Below, one piece after another: positions 28,129 to 37,514 of a DNA stretch of 64,000 nt. The position numbers and the translations under genes are program-made. The notes under the pieces were generated by a model. The model searched no databases and had not been told where the DNA came from. It saw only the letters and a program-made list of their open reading frames with translations. The DNA comes from Sulfuricurvum sp. Lineage in GTDB: Bacteria; Campylobacterota; Campylobacteria; Campylobacterales; Sulfurimonadaceae. The stretch covers positions 248,001-312,000 of the forward strand of contig JAUXYP010000001.1 in assembly GCA_030694265.1 (NCBI GenBank), read 5' to 3'. How positions within the stretch are numbered: position 1 is the stretch's first letter; the number at the start of each line of letters is the position of its first letter.

Positions 28129-28818
28129 ATGGCTAAGTTCAATGAATTTATTGAGTTTAAAAATCTGTCAGTGTTATACGCAGAAGATAATGATACATTA
28201 CGTGAGATCACGGAAAAGACTCTGAACTTAGTCGTAGGAAAAGTTTTTTCTGTGGCAAATGGGGTAGAAGCCCTGGATGTTTATAAAAACAACACGATTA
28301 ATATTGTTATATTAGACATTCACATGGGCAATATCAGTGGTATCGATGTTGCTAAAAAAATACGAGAGCATAACGATAATATTCCCATTGTAATTGTTTC
28401 AGGATCAATTGCTACCGAAGACCTGTTAGCTGCATGCAAACTCAATTTAATCGATTACATCCACAAACCCATAGAGTTTAATGCTTTAATAAAAATACTT
28501 TATCTTGCCGTAGATCGATTGAAATCTCATGGAATGCTCCAGGCAACAATCAATGATACTTTATCGTATGATTATTTTGGAAAAGTATTTGTTCATAAAA
28601 ACTGTGAAAAAACCGTATTGACGAAAAATGAGATCCTTGCGATAGAACTGCTACTATCCCAACGTGGCAAGGTTATCCCTTATTCGGGCTTTTCACAAGC
28701 ATTGGATGAGGAAATGTCCGATGGTGCACTCAAAAATCTAATACTTCGAATTCGAAAAAAAATGGGAGATGATAGCAATCTTCGAAATTTAGCGAAGATT
28801 GGATACAGTTTAGTTTGA
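28129..28818 (+). CDS. Response regulator with OmpR-type winged-helix DNA-binding domain
   Basis: 229 residues: receiver (LYAEDNDTLREIT, acceptor in VILDIHMGNISG, Ser in IVSGS, Lys in IHKPIEF) and a C-terminal winged helix (VLTKNEILAIELLLSQRGKVIPY, LKNLILRIRKKMGD, IGYSLV). The usual Pro after the acceptor motif (DxxMP) is Gly here. The trans-activation helix and recognition helix of the OmpR fold are recognisable though diverged. Located between the two PAS kinases, so it could be the transcriptional output of either. A good ribosome-binding site (agaaagg) lies upstream. Confidence 0.88.
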   Translation: MAKFNEFIEFKNLSVLYAEDNDTLREITEKTLNLVVGKVFSVANGVEALDVYKNNTINIVILDIHMGNISGIDVAKKIREHNDNIPIVIVSGSIATEDLLAACKLNLIDYIHKPIEFNALIKILYLAVDRLKSHGMLQATINDTLSYDYFGKVFVHKNCEKTVLTKNEILAIELLLSQRGKVIPYSGFSQALDEEMSDGALKNLILRIRKKMGDDSNLRNLAKIGYSLV

Positions 28819-28891
28819 TTTTTAAGTATAGCTTTATTTTATTCTATAACATTGTTTTACAGTATTCTTGGATTAAAGTAAATTAATAGAA

Positions 28892-31381
28892 ATGTGGACA
28901 ATGAGTAAAAAAATCACGTGGTATCAGTTAATCAAAAAAAATTCTTTTATAAATAAATATAATCTTCTTTTCGTACTGCTTGTCTCGATCATTATAGCTA
29001 CTGTAGTATGGTCATTATCCAAAACCTATTTTGAAGAACGTACACAAGCACTATTTGAAATAAGAGTGAATACAAACATTGTTCAAATAGAAAAACGGAT
29101 AATGACGTATGAACAGGTATTACGCAGTGGCGTTGCCTTTTTTCAGGGTAGTGGCCATGTAAGTTCCGAAGAATGGCATCGATTCATCCAAACACTTGAA
29201 ATCGATAAAAATTATCCCGGCATGCAGGGTATGGGGTTTTCATTAATGATAGCACCTTCGGATATCAGACGAGTTGAGCAAGACATGCGGATGAATGGTT
29301 ACCCAAGTTTTACGATAAAGCCTAAAGGTAAGCGTGACCAATACAGTGCAATACTCTATCTAGAACCGCATGATCCACGAAATTTAAAAGCTCTCGGCTA
29401 CGATATGTATTCAAATACAAAGCGCCAAGAAGCCATGATGCGAGCGCGAGATACAGGTGCTCCGTGCGCTTCAGGACCTGTAAAATTGCTGCAAGAGATT
29501 GATACGGATATTCAGCCTGGTATTTTGTTATATCTTCCATTGTATAAGACAGGGAATAAGACAGACACGATTAAAGAAAAACGTCAATCTTTAGTCGGAT
29601 TTATTTACAGCCCGTTTCGAATGAGAAATCTATTGAATACTATTGTTCTTAAAGATGATGCGGTAGATTTTGAAGTATACGATGGTGATAAAAAATTTAA
29701 AAAAAATTACCTTTATAGCACATTTGAGCATAAGAGTTATGTCTCAAAATATCAGGCTAGAAGAACGCTTTTAGTAGGGGGTCGTAAATGGGATATCTAT
29801 TTTTACAGTACACCGGAATTTGATACATCAACTGATAATAAATATCCGCTTTTATTTACATTTTTTGGTGTATTTTTTTATTTAATCCTTTTTATGATCA
29901 TAGCATCCCTCATCCAAAGTCAAAAAATAGTTCACATAAAAACATCTCAACTGGAACGAAATCAATTGTGGCTTAATTCATTGTTGAAAGCTGCTACGGA
30001 TGGCATTCATCTATTGGATTCTGATGGGAATCTTATCGAGTACAGTATTTCGTTTATTGACGCACTTGGTTATAGTCATGAGGAAGCGCAAAATTTGACG
30101 ATCTTTGATTTTGAGGCACAACTTTCTAAACAAGATATTATCGACATGATGGCTTCAGTTACTGCATATCCTATAGCATATGAGACCCGTTTACGCTGTA
30201 AAAATGGTACTGTATTTGATGTTGAGATTACAACACGTGAGCTAATCTTGGATGGTAAGCGGTTTTTATATGCTTCGTCACGTGATATTACGGATAGAAA
30301 AAATGTTGAAAAAACACTTCATGAGAATAAAGTGTTCTATGAAACTGTTTTTTCATCAGTACATGAAGCTATTTTGATTTTGGATAACAATAAGATTGTT
30401 GATTGTAATGATATGGCAGTGCAATTATTTGAATTAACCAAAGAGAACCTCATTGGCATAAATGTGCTTGATACTGTGTGGAAGATTGAGTGTGATGATG
30501 CTGTTTTTGGGAGTCATCTCGATGCCGCGTGTTTAGGGAAACCTGTATTGGCACGTTGTTCACTTGTCATTGAAGGTGTAAACAAAAAGATTAAAAATAT
30601 TGAGATAGTGCTTTCAGAGTTTGGGAAAAATGAGGGAAAGTTGATTTGGATTGCTCGTGATATAACACAACAGTTAGAAGAAGAAAAATTATTTAGAATG
30701 CAGACACGTCAGGCCCAAATGGGTGAAATGGTTTCAATGATTGCACATCAATGGCGGCAGCCTCTTGCAATAATCAATGCTATTACAGCTCAATTGCGTA
30801 TTCAAGAGGCTATGAAAGAAGAGTCTGACATGTTGCTAAGTGAAAAACTAATGAAAATCGAACAGCAGAGTAATCATCTTTCGCAAACGATTTCAGATTA
30901 CCGAGATTTTTTTCGTCCTGACAAGCCCAAAGAATTTCTAACCCTATCTTCAATACTTAATGATTCGCTCGATCTTATCGACTATGCCCTCAAAAGTAAT
31001 GGGATTAAAGTAACAAAGCTGATTCTAAACGATTTAAATATCTTTACCTATCGTAATGAGGTACTCCAAGTTTTAATTGCACTCTTGAAGAACTCGATGG
31101 ATGCATTTATTGAAAATAATATTCATGATGGAAATATTACACTCACTGTCGATCAAGATGATAAGTATGGGATTATCACAATATTGGACAATGCAGGTGG
31201 GATTAATGATGAAGTGATGAGTAGACTTTTTACCCCTTATTTTACAACCAAAAACAATGGTCTTGGTACCGGTCTTGGCCTTTATATGAGTAAAACCATT
31301 ATTGAAGAGCATTGTGAGGGGATCTTAACCGTTTTTAGCGAAGGGGTTGATACCATCTTTACGATTAAATTACCCCTATAG
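28892..31381 (+). CDS. CHASE-PAS-PAS sensor histidine kinase
   Basis: 829 residues. TM1 (YNLLFVLLVSIIIATVVWSL) and TM2 (YPLLFTFFGVFFYLILFMIIASLI) enclose a periplasmic CHASE domain (GVAFFQGSGHVSSEEWHRFIQTLEIDKNYPGMQGMGF). Two PAS domains follow; the kinase has phospho-His619 (VSMIAHQWRQPLAIINAI), ALLKNSMDAF, DNAGGI and GTGLGLYMSK. From the last PAS (FSSVHEAILIL) to the end it is strikingly similar to the MASE3 kinase, so the two arose by duplication with exchange of the sensor end. ATG at 28901 is an alternative start; no strong Shine-Dalgarno decides. Confidence 0.92.
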   Translation: MWTMSKKITWYQLIKKNSFINKYNLLFVLLVSIIIATVVWSLSKTYFEERTQALFEIRVNTNIVQIEKRIMTYEQVLRSGVAFFQGSGHVSSEEWHRFIQTLEIDKNYPGMQGMGFSLMIAPSDIRRVEQDMRMNGYPSFTIKPKGKRDQYSAILYLEPHDPRNLKALGYDMYSNTKRQEAMMRARDTGAPCASGPVKLLQEIDTDIQPGILLYLPLYKTGNKTDTIKEKRQSLVGFIYSPFRMRNLLNTIVLKDDAVDFEVYDGDKKFKKNYLYSTFEHKSYVSKYQARRTLLVGGRKWDIYFYSTPEFDTSTDNKYPLLFTFFGVFFYLILFMIIASLIQSQKIVHIKTSQLERNQLWLNSLLKAATDGIHLLDSDGNLIEYSISFIDALGYSHEEAQNLTIFDFEAQLSKQDIIDMMASVTAYPIAYETRLRCKNGTVFDVEITTRELILDGKRFLYASSRDITDRKNVEKTLHENKVFYETVFSSVHEAILILDNNKIVDCNDMAVQLFELTKENLIGINVLDTVWKIECDDAVFGSHLDAACLGKPVLARCSLVIEGVNKKIKNIEIVLSEFGKNEGKLIWIARDITQQLEEEKLFRMQTRQAQMGEMVSMIAHQWRQPLAIINAITAQLRIQEAMKEESDMLLSEKLMKIEQQSNHLSQTISDYRDFFRPDKPKEFLTLSSILNDSLDLIDYALKSNGIKVTKLILNDLNIFTYRNEVLQVLIALLKNSMDAFIENNIHDGNITLTVDQDDKYGIITILDNAGGINDEVMSRLFTPYFTTKNNGLGTGLGLYMSKTIIEEHCEGILTVFSEGVDTIFTIKLPL

Positions 31382-31451
31382 TTACTGGTGTTAGAGCTTT
31401 ATTATTCTTTTCTTATGTAGTATTTTAGGGCCATATGTAAAGCACTGATTA

Positions 31452-34031
31452 TTACGCCATAACCCGGCTTAATGGGCGTGAAAAGGGCTGAACGAGCTGG
31501 GCATATATTTTCGGGATATCAAGGATAGAAATCATCTCATTTCCGAAATCTTCGGCTCTATCGGGGATGATAACTGCTTTGGTCAGCGAATTTTCATTTT
31601 TCAATACATTACTGTAATTGCTGATCGAACGCAGTGGAATCTCCGGACTGCTGTAAATTGCATCAACAGCGAGACCGAGATAGACTACCTGCTGCTCGAT
31701 GAGGGCTTTTACAATAATGATGGTATCGCTTTGCTTATTGTATTGCTTGTTGATACCTAAAAGTTTGCCGAGTGATATAACACTGACCATCCGTTTTTCA
31801 AATCCGATGACTCCCAAATTGTATTCGCTCGCATGGAGTATGGATGTGAGCTCTTGATGTACCAATGAACAGACGACGTTTTTGGACTCTACAGCAAACA
31901 GAGATTTATCAATGAAGAAGGTTGATATTTCACAGGTCTCTTCAGTCCCTGCCGCTTTTGGATAAACGTACGTACGTTTGGCAGGTGCTTCATTGACAAG
32001 AGCATGACACGCTCCAATAGGTCGGTAAAGAATAGCGATAATATCGTTGCTGTATCCATCGCTGTGTTTATATTCTCGGTAGCCGCTAGAACAGGTGGCA
32101 CCTACTGTGTAGTATATTCCGTTGAACTCAATCATCTGTGCGTCACTTTGCCCATTGGAAAGCTGTAGAATGGATTCTGGAAGCGTAACGGTTGAGCCAA
32201 TGGCAATCTCTTGGCTGGTTGAAGCAATAACTTGTCCTAAGCGATCAATGAAAAGTGCAAACATACCGTCTTTGATTTCATGATTTTCATTTTTTGGAAG
32301 GACATCGTGAAGCATGGCTTCAAATTGAGGCTGTGCATCAAATACGATACCGATTCCTCCGACTCCTTGCCCTGAAAAATCTTGTATACAGGCATTGTAA
32401 ATATACGTAGAACGGTTGTCATAAAAGATACTCGGTTCAAACGGTGAAACAATGTACTCTTGAGTTGACTCAAGGCGAAGCGTTTGGGAAGCCCAGTTGT
32501 AACCGACACGTTTACCGATGTAATGCGTCTCTTTTGTGTTCGATACGGCAACAATAAATCCATCTCGATCATATACGAACATCGACGTGTAGACCGTATA
32601 AAGATCGTTAATGGTGAGTAAGATAGCATTCATCTTTTCACGGTCGTCTTCGGTAATACTGGTTTGAGAGAGGATTTCTCGAAAGGTTGTTGTTAGCGCC
32701 CACCATCGTGAATCATTTGAGCGTTCATAGAGATTTCGGTCCATGATATCGATGGCCAAAGATGACTGAAATTTCTGATCTTCTAAATAGCGGATGAGCA
32801 TCGCGGTATTGAGATTGGCAACGGTATCGTCAAACACGAGTTTGGTCTCTTCCCCGGTTTTAGAAATTTCGTTGAGCAGCGCTTTTGTAAAAGGGTTTTC
32901 TTTATTGGCAGCGTTGGCGATTTGTACATTTCCGTTCCAAACGGTGATGTCGAGTTCGGTTTGAATTTTTTTCGCTTTGTCTAAAATATCGGTCAGCTCT
33001 TTTGGGAAATAGGCCGTTGCATTGGCCACCGTATCAAAAAGATTGTTTTTCAAAAATGAATTTCTGACAGAGGAACGAAATGCCAGATGCAGGGGAACCA
33101 TCGCATGCCCAATCCATCCCGGGCCGAAATAGCCTTGATATCCTCCGGTGGTGACCGATTTATAGAGGTATTCAAATCCTGCATAATAGGTTTGATGGGT
33201 TTCGCTATTACGGGTATCTAGATGCGATCCAACGGGAACGTGATGGGTTGAAGATGACGCGATGACCTGTTCTTTGACATTCAGAAGTTCTAATGCGATG
33301 TAGGGATTTTCACGGGTAAGTTTATGAAAAATACTTTTGAGTTCATCTTCAAATTTAAACATCAAACATAAAACGCCTAACGGTTCTTGCGTCTGGGGAT
33401 GATCGACGCGATAGGAGTAGATGAGAGAGGGTTTGTGATGGGTTAGATCACTGGTTCGAAACGTTTCGACGTACCCTTGATGGGTTCTTAAAGATTCTTG
33501 TATTAGGGGGTCTTTGGACATACTCACAGGATTTGTCTCATCAAGCTGTACCAGTACTTTGCCTTGTGTATCGAGTAAGATGATGTTCTCATAGACACTG
33601 TATTTGGCAACGTATTCGCGAAAATGTTGGGAAAGAGCTTCTTTTTTGGCTATTTTGAGATGTCTCATCTCATCAGAACTGGACATATCGGTAGTATTTA
33701 AGAAAATCAGATAATGGCGAATATCATCATCGGTTGCTAAAAAACCGATATCGGCGGTCCGTTCGAAAAGATTGCGGATTAAAATATCGATGGCCGATTG
33801 CGCTTTGGATTCGAGCTCATCGATACTTTTATGGAAGGTTTCCTGAGTGAGACGCAGCAGAGGCTCATCGAGGAGATCTTCGAAAGCTTTGCGGGTTTCA
33901 CTCGTATCCATTCCGATATTGGACATGGAACCAAGCAGGGTTAACAAATTCCATTTATCGGAGAGAGAACTCATGTTTTTTTCAAAATTTTGTACATCGG
34001 ACATGTAACCGATGAGGTGGTCGTAATGCAT
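31452..34031 (-). CDS. Soluble double-Cache sensor fused to a CheW domain
   Basis: 859 residues with no recognisable signal peptide or membrane helix. After an N-terminal helical part come two related Cache-like modules, each opening with a similar segment (AIDILIRNLFERTADIGFL and AIDIMDRNLYERSNDSRWW) and containing VLVQLDETNP or FIVAVSNTKE strands; the first also has GYFGPGWIGHAMVPL. The C-terminal 150 residues (FFIDKSLFAVESKNVVCSLV, YNLGVIGFEKRMVSVISLGKLLG, GLAVDAIYS) match the CheW fold. The design suggests a cytosolic sensor that plugs straight into CheA arrays without a receptor hairpin. Ligand unknown. A GAGGAG ribosome-binding site precedes the ATG. The gene converges on the kinase at 28892. 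Confidence 0.8.
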   Translation of the reverse strand: MHYDHLIGYMSDVQNFEKNMSSLSDKWNLLTLLGSMSNIGMDTSETRKAFEDLLDEPLLRLTQETFHKSIDELESKAQSAIDILIRNLFERTADIGFLATDDDIRHYLIFLNTTDMSSSDEMRHLKIAKKEALSQHFREYVAKYSVYENIILLDTQGKVLVQLDETNPVSMSKDPLIQESLRTHQGYVETFRTSDLTHHKPSLIYSYRVDHPQTQEPLGVLCLMFKFEDELKSIFHKLTRENPYIALELLNVKEQVIASSSTHHVPVGSHLDTRNSETHQTYYAGFEYLYKSVTTGGYQGYFGPGWIGHAMVPLHLAFRSSVRNSFLKNNLFDTVANATAYFPKELTDILDKAKKIQTELDITVWNGNVQIANAANKENPFTKALLNEISKTGEETKLVFDDTVANLNTAMLIRYLEDQKFQSSLAIDIMDRNLYERSNDSRWWALTTTFREILSQTSITEDDREKMNAILLTINDLYTVYTSMFVYDRDGFIVAVSNTKETHYIGKRVGYNWASQTLRLESTQEYIVSPFEPSIFYDNRSTYIYNACIQDFSGQGVGGIGIVFDAQPQFEAMLHDVLPKNENHEIKDGMFALFIDRLGQVIASTSQEIAIGSTVTLPESILQLSNGQSDAQMIEFNGIYYTVGATCSSGYREYKHSDGYSNDIIAILYRPIGACHALVNEAPAKRTYVYPKAAGTEETCEISTFFIDKSLFAVESKNVVCSLVHQELTSILHASEYNLGVIGFEKRMVSVISLGKLLGINKQYNKQSDTIIIVKALIEQQVVYLGLAVDAIYSSPEIPLRSISNYSNVLKNENSLTKAVIIPDRAEDFGNEMISILDIPKIYAQLVQPFSRPLSRVMA

Positions 34032-34129
34032 AGATACTCCTCATATATAAAACGTTTGGTTAAATTATGATGACAGTATAGGCAAGAGTCGAGTATGGAA
34101 TATGCATTTATTGATTAATATTTAGGCAA

Positions 34130-34155
34130 ATAATAAGAGTTAAAACTCTTATTAT
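34130..34155 (-). terminator. Hairpin at the selO stop codon, possible terminator
   Basis: ATAATAAGAGTT and AACTCTTATTAT form a perfect 12-bp inverted repeat with a two-base centre (about a four-base loop in RNA). On the minus strand the selO stop codon lies inside the first arm; only a short T run follows, so termination may be inefficient. It separates selO from the Cache-CheW gene. Confidence 0.5.
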
Positions 34156-35588
34156 GATGAGCAGCTTAGCTTGAGGTTAGTATGTTGTAACGGGGTAGAT
34201 TGCGCATAGCGTTCAAATTCAGGATGTTCATCATAGGGGCTTTGTGCGAGTTTTAAAAGACCATTAACGAGACTAAAATCATCTTTTTCGGCTAGGTCTA
34301 TGGCTTCTTGTAAGATATAGTTTTTGAGTACGTATTTTGGATTACACGCTAGCATTTTTGCATGGCGTTCATGGACGGATGAGGTATTGATTTGTAAACA
34401 TTCGTCGTAGATGTCCAGCCAGTCATTAAGCTGATTAGGAGCCAAGCTCAAAGCAAGCAGAGGGCTTCGATCTCCCTCATAATGACTCAGTGTTCGGAAA
34501 AATGGGGTCATGTCGGTGCGTCCATTTTCCATGGTGGTGAAGAGGGAGCGAAAGAGGGTACTTTCCTCATCGGGAAGAGTGTCCAATCCCAGTTTATTTT
34601 TGAGCAGTTCGAGCAGTTTTGTGGTGAAATAGTTCCCGTATTTTTCAAGTTCATGTGCCGATTTTTCAGGTGAGATCAGCGGTGAAAGGGCACGTCCCAG
34701 TTGGGCAAGATTCCAGTGACCGATGCGGGGTTGGTTGTCATAGCTGTATCGCCCCTCATGATCGGTATGGTTACAGATATAGCCTGATTCAAAGGTGTCT
34801 AGGAACGCATAGGGGCCGTAATCGATGGTTATTCCGATTGCTGACATGTTATCGGTGTTCATAACGCCATGGTTGAATCCTACGCTTTGCCAATGAGCAA
34901 TCATATGGGCGGTACGTTTGACGATTTCCCCGTACATTTTTGTATAGGCATCTTCAACGCCCACGAGTTCAGGGAACGATTCTGTGATTAGAAAATCGGC
35001 AAGCTGTTCAAGCTGTGCATGTTTATTGGAGTGAAAAAAATACTCAAAGCTTCCAAAGCGTATCCATGAGGGGGAGAGACGCAAAACAATGGCTCCTCGT
35101 TCCCAGTTCTCCCGTGCCACTTTCTCATCTGAGCTGATAAGGGCCAAAGCACGTGATGTCGGGATACCAAGAGCGTGCATCGCTTCGCTCATCAGGTATT
35201 CTCGGATAGAGGACCGCAGGACGGCACGACCATCACCTTGTCTCGAATAGAGAGTTTGTCCTGAACCTTTGAGTTGCAGATTCCATCCATTGTACAATCC
35301 CAGATTAATGGCGCGTCCATCACCGAGTCTAGGGACAAAATAGCCAAACTGATGCCCTGCATAGCACATAGCGTAGGGGCGTGAACCGTTGAGTATTTGA
35401 GTACCATTGAGTATGTTGGTTAACTGTTCAGGGACAATTTGATCAGGGTCCAGTCCTAGCAGTTGCACTGCATCTGTGTTGTAGCTGACAAGCTGTGGAT
35501 TGTGAAGAGGTGTAGGATGCACCTCATGATAAAAGATCGGGTCAAGATTCAGATAAGGAGTTGTAAGGGAGATAGTTTCTATTTTCAT
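34152..35588 (-). CDS. selO: Protein adenylyltransferase SelO (YdiU family)
   Basis: SelO is a pseudokinase-fold enzyme that transfers AMP from ATP to hydroxyl side chains of proteins and has been linked to redox homeostasis. Diagnostic segments: YAGHQFGYFVPRLGDGRAINLG, LKGSGQTLYSRQGDGRAVLRSSIREYLMSEAMHALGIPTSRAL, GVMNTDNMSAIGITIDYGPYAFLD, and the conserved C-terminal SCSS (cysteine where some homologues have selenocysteine). 478 residues, full length. A 72-bp gap separates it from the FapA gene; both are read leftwards. Confidence 0.95.
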   Translation of the reverse strand: MKIETISLTTPYLNLDPIFYHEVHPTPLHNPQLVSYNTDAVQLLGLDPDQIVPEQLTNILNGTQILNGSRPYAMCYAGHQFGYFVPRLGDGRAINLGLYNGWNLQLKGSGQTLYSRQGDGRAVLRSSIREYLMSEAMHALGIPTSRALALISSDEKVARENWERGAIVLRLSPSWIRFGSFEYFFHSNKHAQLEQLADFLITESFPELVGVEDAYTKMYGEIVKRTAHMIAHWQSVGFNHGVMNTDNMSAIGITIDYGPYAFLDTFESGYICNHTDHEGRYSYDNQPRIGHWNLAQLGRALSPLISPEKSAHELEKYGNYFTTKLLELLKNKLGLDTLPDEESTLFRSLFTTMENGRTDMTPFFRTLSHYEGDRSPLLALSLAPNQLNDWLDIYDECLQINTSSVHERHAKMLACNPKYVLKNYILQEAIDLAEKDDFSLVNGLLKLAQSPYDEHPEFERYAQSTPLQHTNLKLSCSS

Positions 35589-35660
35589 AAGAGAGTTTTA
35601 CCCCAAAAAACTGAAACGTTCATCGGCTAGAGAGATCACCTCTCTTTTTTAAACTCGACG

Positions 35661-37463
35661 CTAGGATTCGAAAAAGAATTTTTTCTCGTCGCCTTCTTTG
35701 TGCAATTTAATATGAGTGACCTTTCCTATAGGAGAAACGGCATAAACCCTATGTGTTTTTGGATCAACGAATTGGATGCGTGTATGTCCGTCATAGGCCT
35801 TTTGATGCGTTACAACTGCATGCAAATCGGCATCATAGAGTTTGTTGAGTTTACGCTCAAATGCGTGTATCGCATCTTCTTGTGCTTTGATCATAATTTC
35901 TTCATTCTTTAGGTAGGCAACCGCACTTTTATACTGAGTAACCCGCACCTGATCCGCTTTGAGCGGGTCACGATTTTGTCGCTTTGCAGTATTGATATTT
36001 TCGATGCTGCGTTGAACACGCAGATGATGCTCTTTGAGAGCAATCTCCTTTTGCAAATACTCTTTCCCTCTTTGCTGCAACTCAAATTGTTTACGTGCTA
36101 ATTCATTCTCTAAAACAGTGATTTGATCCAAATAACTCGGGATTGCCCGTGGGTTTATAATGAGCTCATTGCCATTTCCCACAATACTTTTTATTTCAAT
36201 CGATTCAAGTGCGGTGATTTTGGCATTCGAATAGAGTACATCAATAATGACACGCTCGGCAATAATTTCGCCTCCGGACATATTTTTGACATAAACAGTT
36301 TCACCTTCGATGGTTCCTGCTTCGAGTATATCAATGGTGGCATTTTTGGCTTTTAAATTTCCGCGGTGGAGATGAATAGTAGCATTTTCTTGCACTTCAA
36401 TCAACGATTTTTTGTGAGTTTGAGCTCCGATGGTTAATTCGCAGGCTTGGATCTTTGTATTGCTTCCAATCGTCCCTTTTACATCGAGTGTTTGAACCTC
36501 GATATTGACACCTGATCCAACAGCGTCACCATCTTCATCTCCGTGACCTATTTTGATATTTATCTCTTTTTCTTGACCCGCTTCCAACGAACCGGTGCTT
36601 CTGAAACTGGCACTTTTTAAATGAAGATCCTGACTGACAGAAAAGATGCCGTTTTTACGTTCGATGAATCCAGATTTGGTTGCATAGAAACGGATGGAAT
36701 GGTGATCTTCTTCGGCTCTAATACTCTCTGGATCAATAATAATGGCATTCTCATAGCGAATCAATGGCTCCCCAATATGGATGTGTTCTCCTGTACAGCT
36801 ACGTCCATCTAGACCCCAAACGGGAAAAATATACTCCAAAATAAGGTCATCTACTGCAACGCCATCGACTAAATTATTTTCACGTTGTATTTTTTTATAG
36901 TGCTGTATTACATTGTCATTAGAAGGAGCAACAGGCGGAAAAAAATGGGCAATGGGTAAACGGTACGCAGCTACAAGTGGTCCCTCTTTTTGAATCTTCA
37001 GAAGCATCGCATTGATCTCCTTATCCAAACTTCCATCAGTGATCCCTATCATAAAGCCGCTGCGCAGTTTTTTACGATAAAGGGTCTCTTTTAAATACTC
37101 TTGCAATCCTTTTTTAAGGGGAAGCTTGGATGTTGGATCGATTATGGCGACTGCTTTGGATTTGTATTTATCCGAAGCTATGGTGAAACGAAGATCGAAA
37201 TGAGGATGCGGTACGAGAGGGCGTACGAGAATGTGATACTCTTGACGTATCAGTAATGTGGCTGAGCGGATTTCCACTTCAGTGGTGATCTCATCAAGGT
37301 TGGTTCCTTCAAGAGTACGCCAATCCTCATCGATGGTTCCACGATATTGGGTTTGGTACGAGAGCAAGTCAAAGTCAACAGCATCAATGGGCATACGCCA
37401 TTGCAGTGCTATCTTTTTAAGCTCATCAGGAACATTGGAAGTCGTTATTTTAATGGCGTGCAA
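35661..37463 (-). CDS. FapA/DUF342 domain protein
   Basis: 600 residues. The centre is rich in beta-helix-like repeats (LHLKSASFRSTGSLEAGQEKEINIKIG, GTIGSNTKIQACELTIGAQTHKKSLIEVQENATIHLHRGNLKAKNATI), the pattern of the DUF342/FapA family, followed by a coiled coil (about 450-560; LENELARKQFELQQRGKEYLQKEIALKEHHLRVQ). Roles in this family are poorly known; links with polysaccharide, surface and motility functions have been suggested. The frame opens with TTG at 37463 because an in-frame TAA lies four codons further upstream; a later ATG (residue 24) is possible. No signal peptide. Confidence 0.82.
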   Translation of the reverse strand: MHAIKITTSNVPDELKKIALQWRMPIDAVDFDLLSYQTQYRGTIDEDWRTLEGTNLDEITTEVEIRSATLLIRQEYHILVRPLVPHPHFDLRFTIASDKYKSKAVAIIDPTSKLPLKKGLQEYLKETLYRKKLRSGFMIGITDGSLDKEINAMLLKIQKEGPLVAAYRLPIAHFFPPVAPSNDNVIQHYKKIQRENNLVDGVAVDDLILEYIFPVWGLDGRSCTGEHIHIGEPLIRYENAIIIDPESIRAEEDHHSIRFYATKSGFIERKNGIFSVSQDLHLKSASFRSTGSLEAGQEKEINIKIGHGDEDGDAVGSGVNIEVQTLDVKGTIGSNTKIQACELTIGAQTHKKSLIEVQENATIHLHRGNLKAKNATIDILEAGTIEGETVYVKNMSGGEIIAERVIIDVLYSNAKITALESIEIKSIVGNGNELIINPRAIPSYLDQITVLENELARKQFELQQRGKEYLQKEIALKEHHLRVQRSIENINTAKRQNRDPLKADQVRVTQYKSAVAYLKNEEIMIKAQEDAIHAFERKLNKLYDADLHAVVTHQKAYDGHTRIQFVDPKTHRVYAVSPIGKVTHIKLHKEGDEKKFFFES

Positions 37464-37514
37464 AGTGTTCTCATTTTATTACAAAAATATTACACGATAA
37501 TAGCTAGTAATGCA

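Noticed and set aside
36123-36812. Plus-strand ORFs opposite the FapA gene
   Set aside because: They are shadows of the minus-strand repeat-rich gene, without ribosome-binding sites or recognisable domains.
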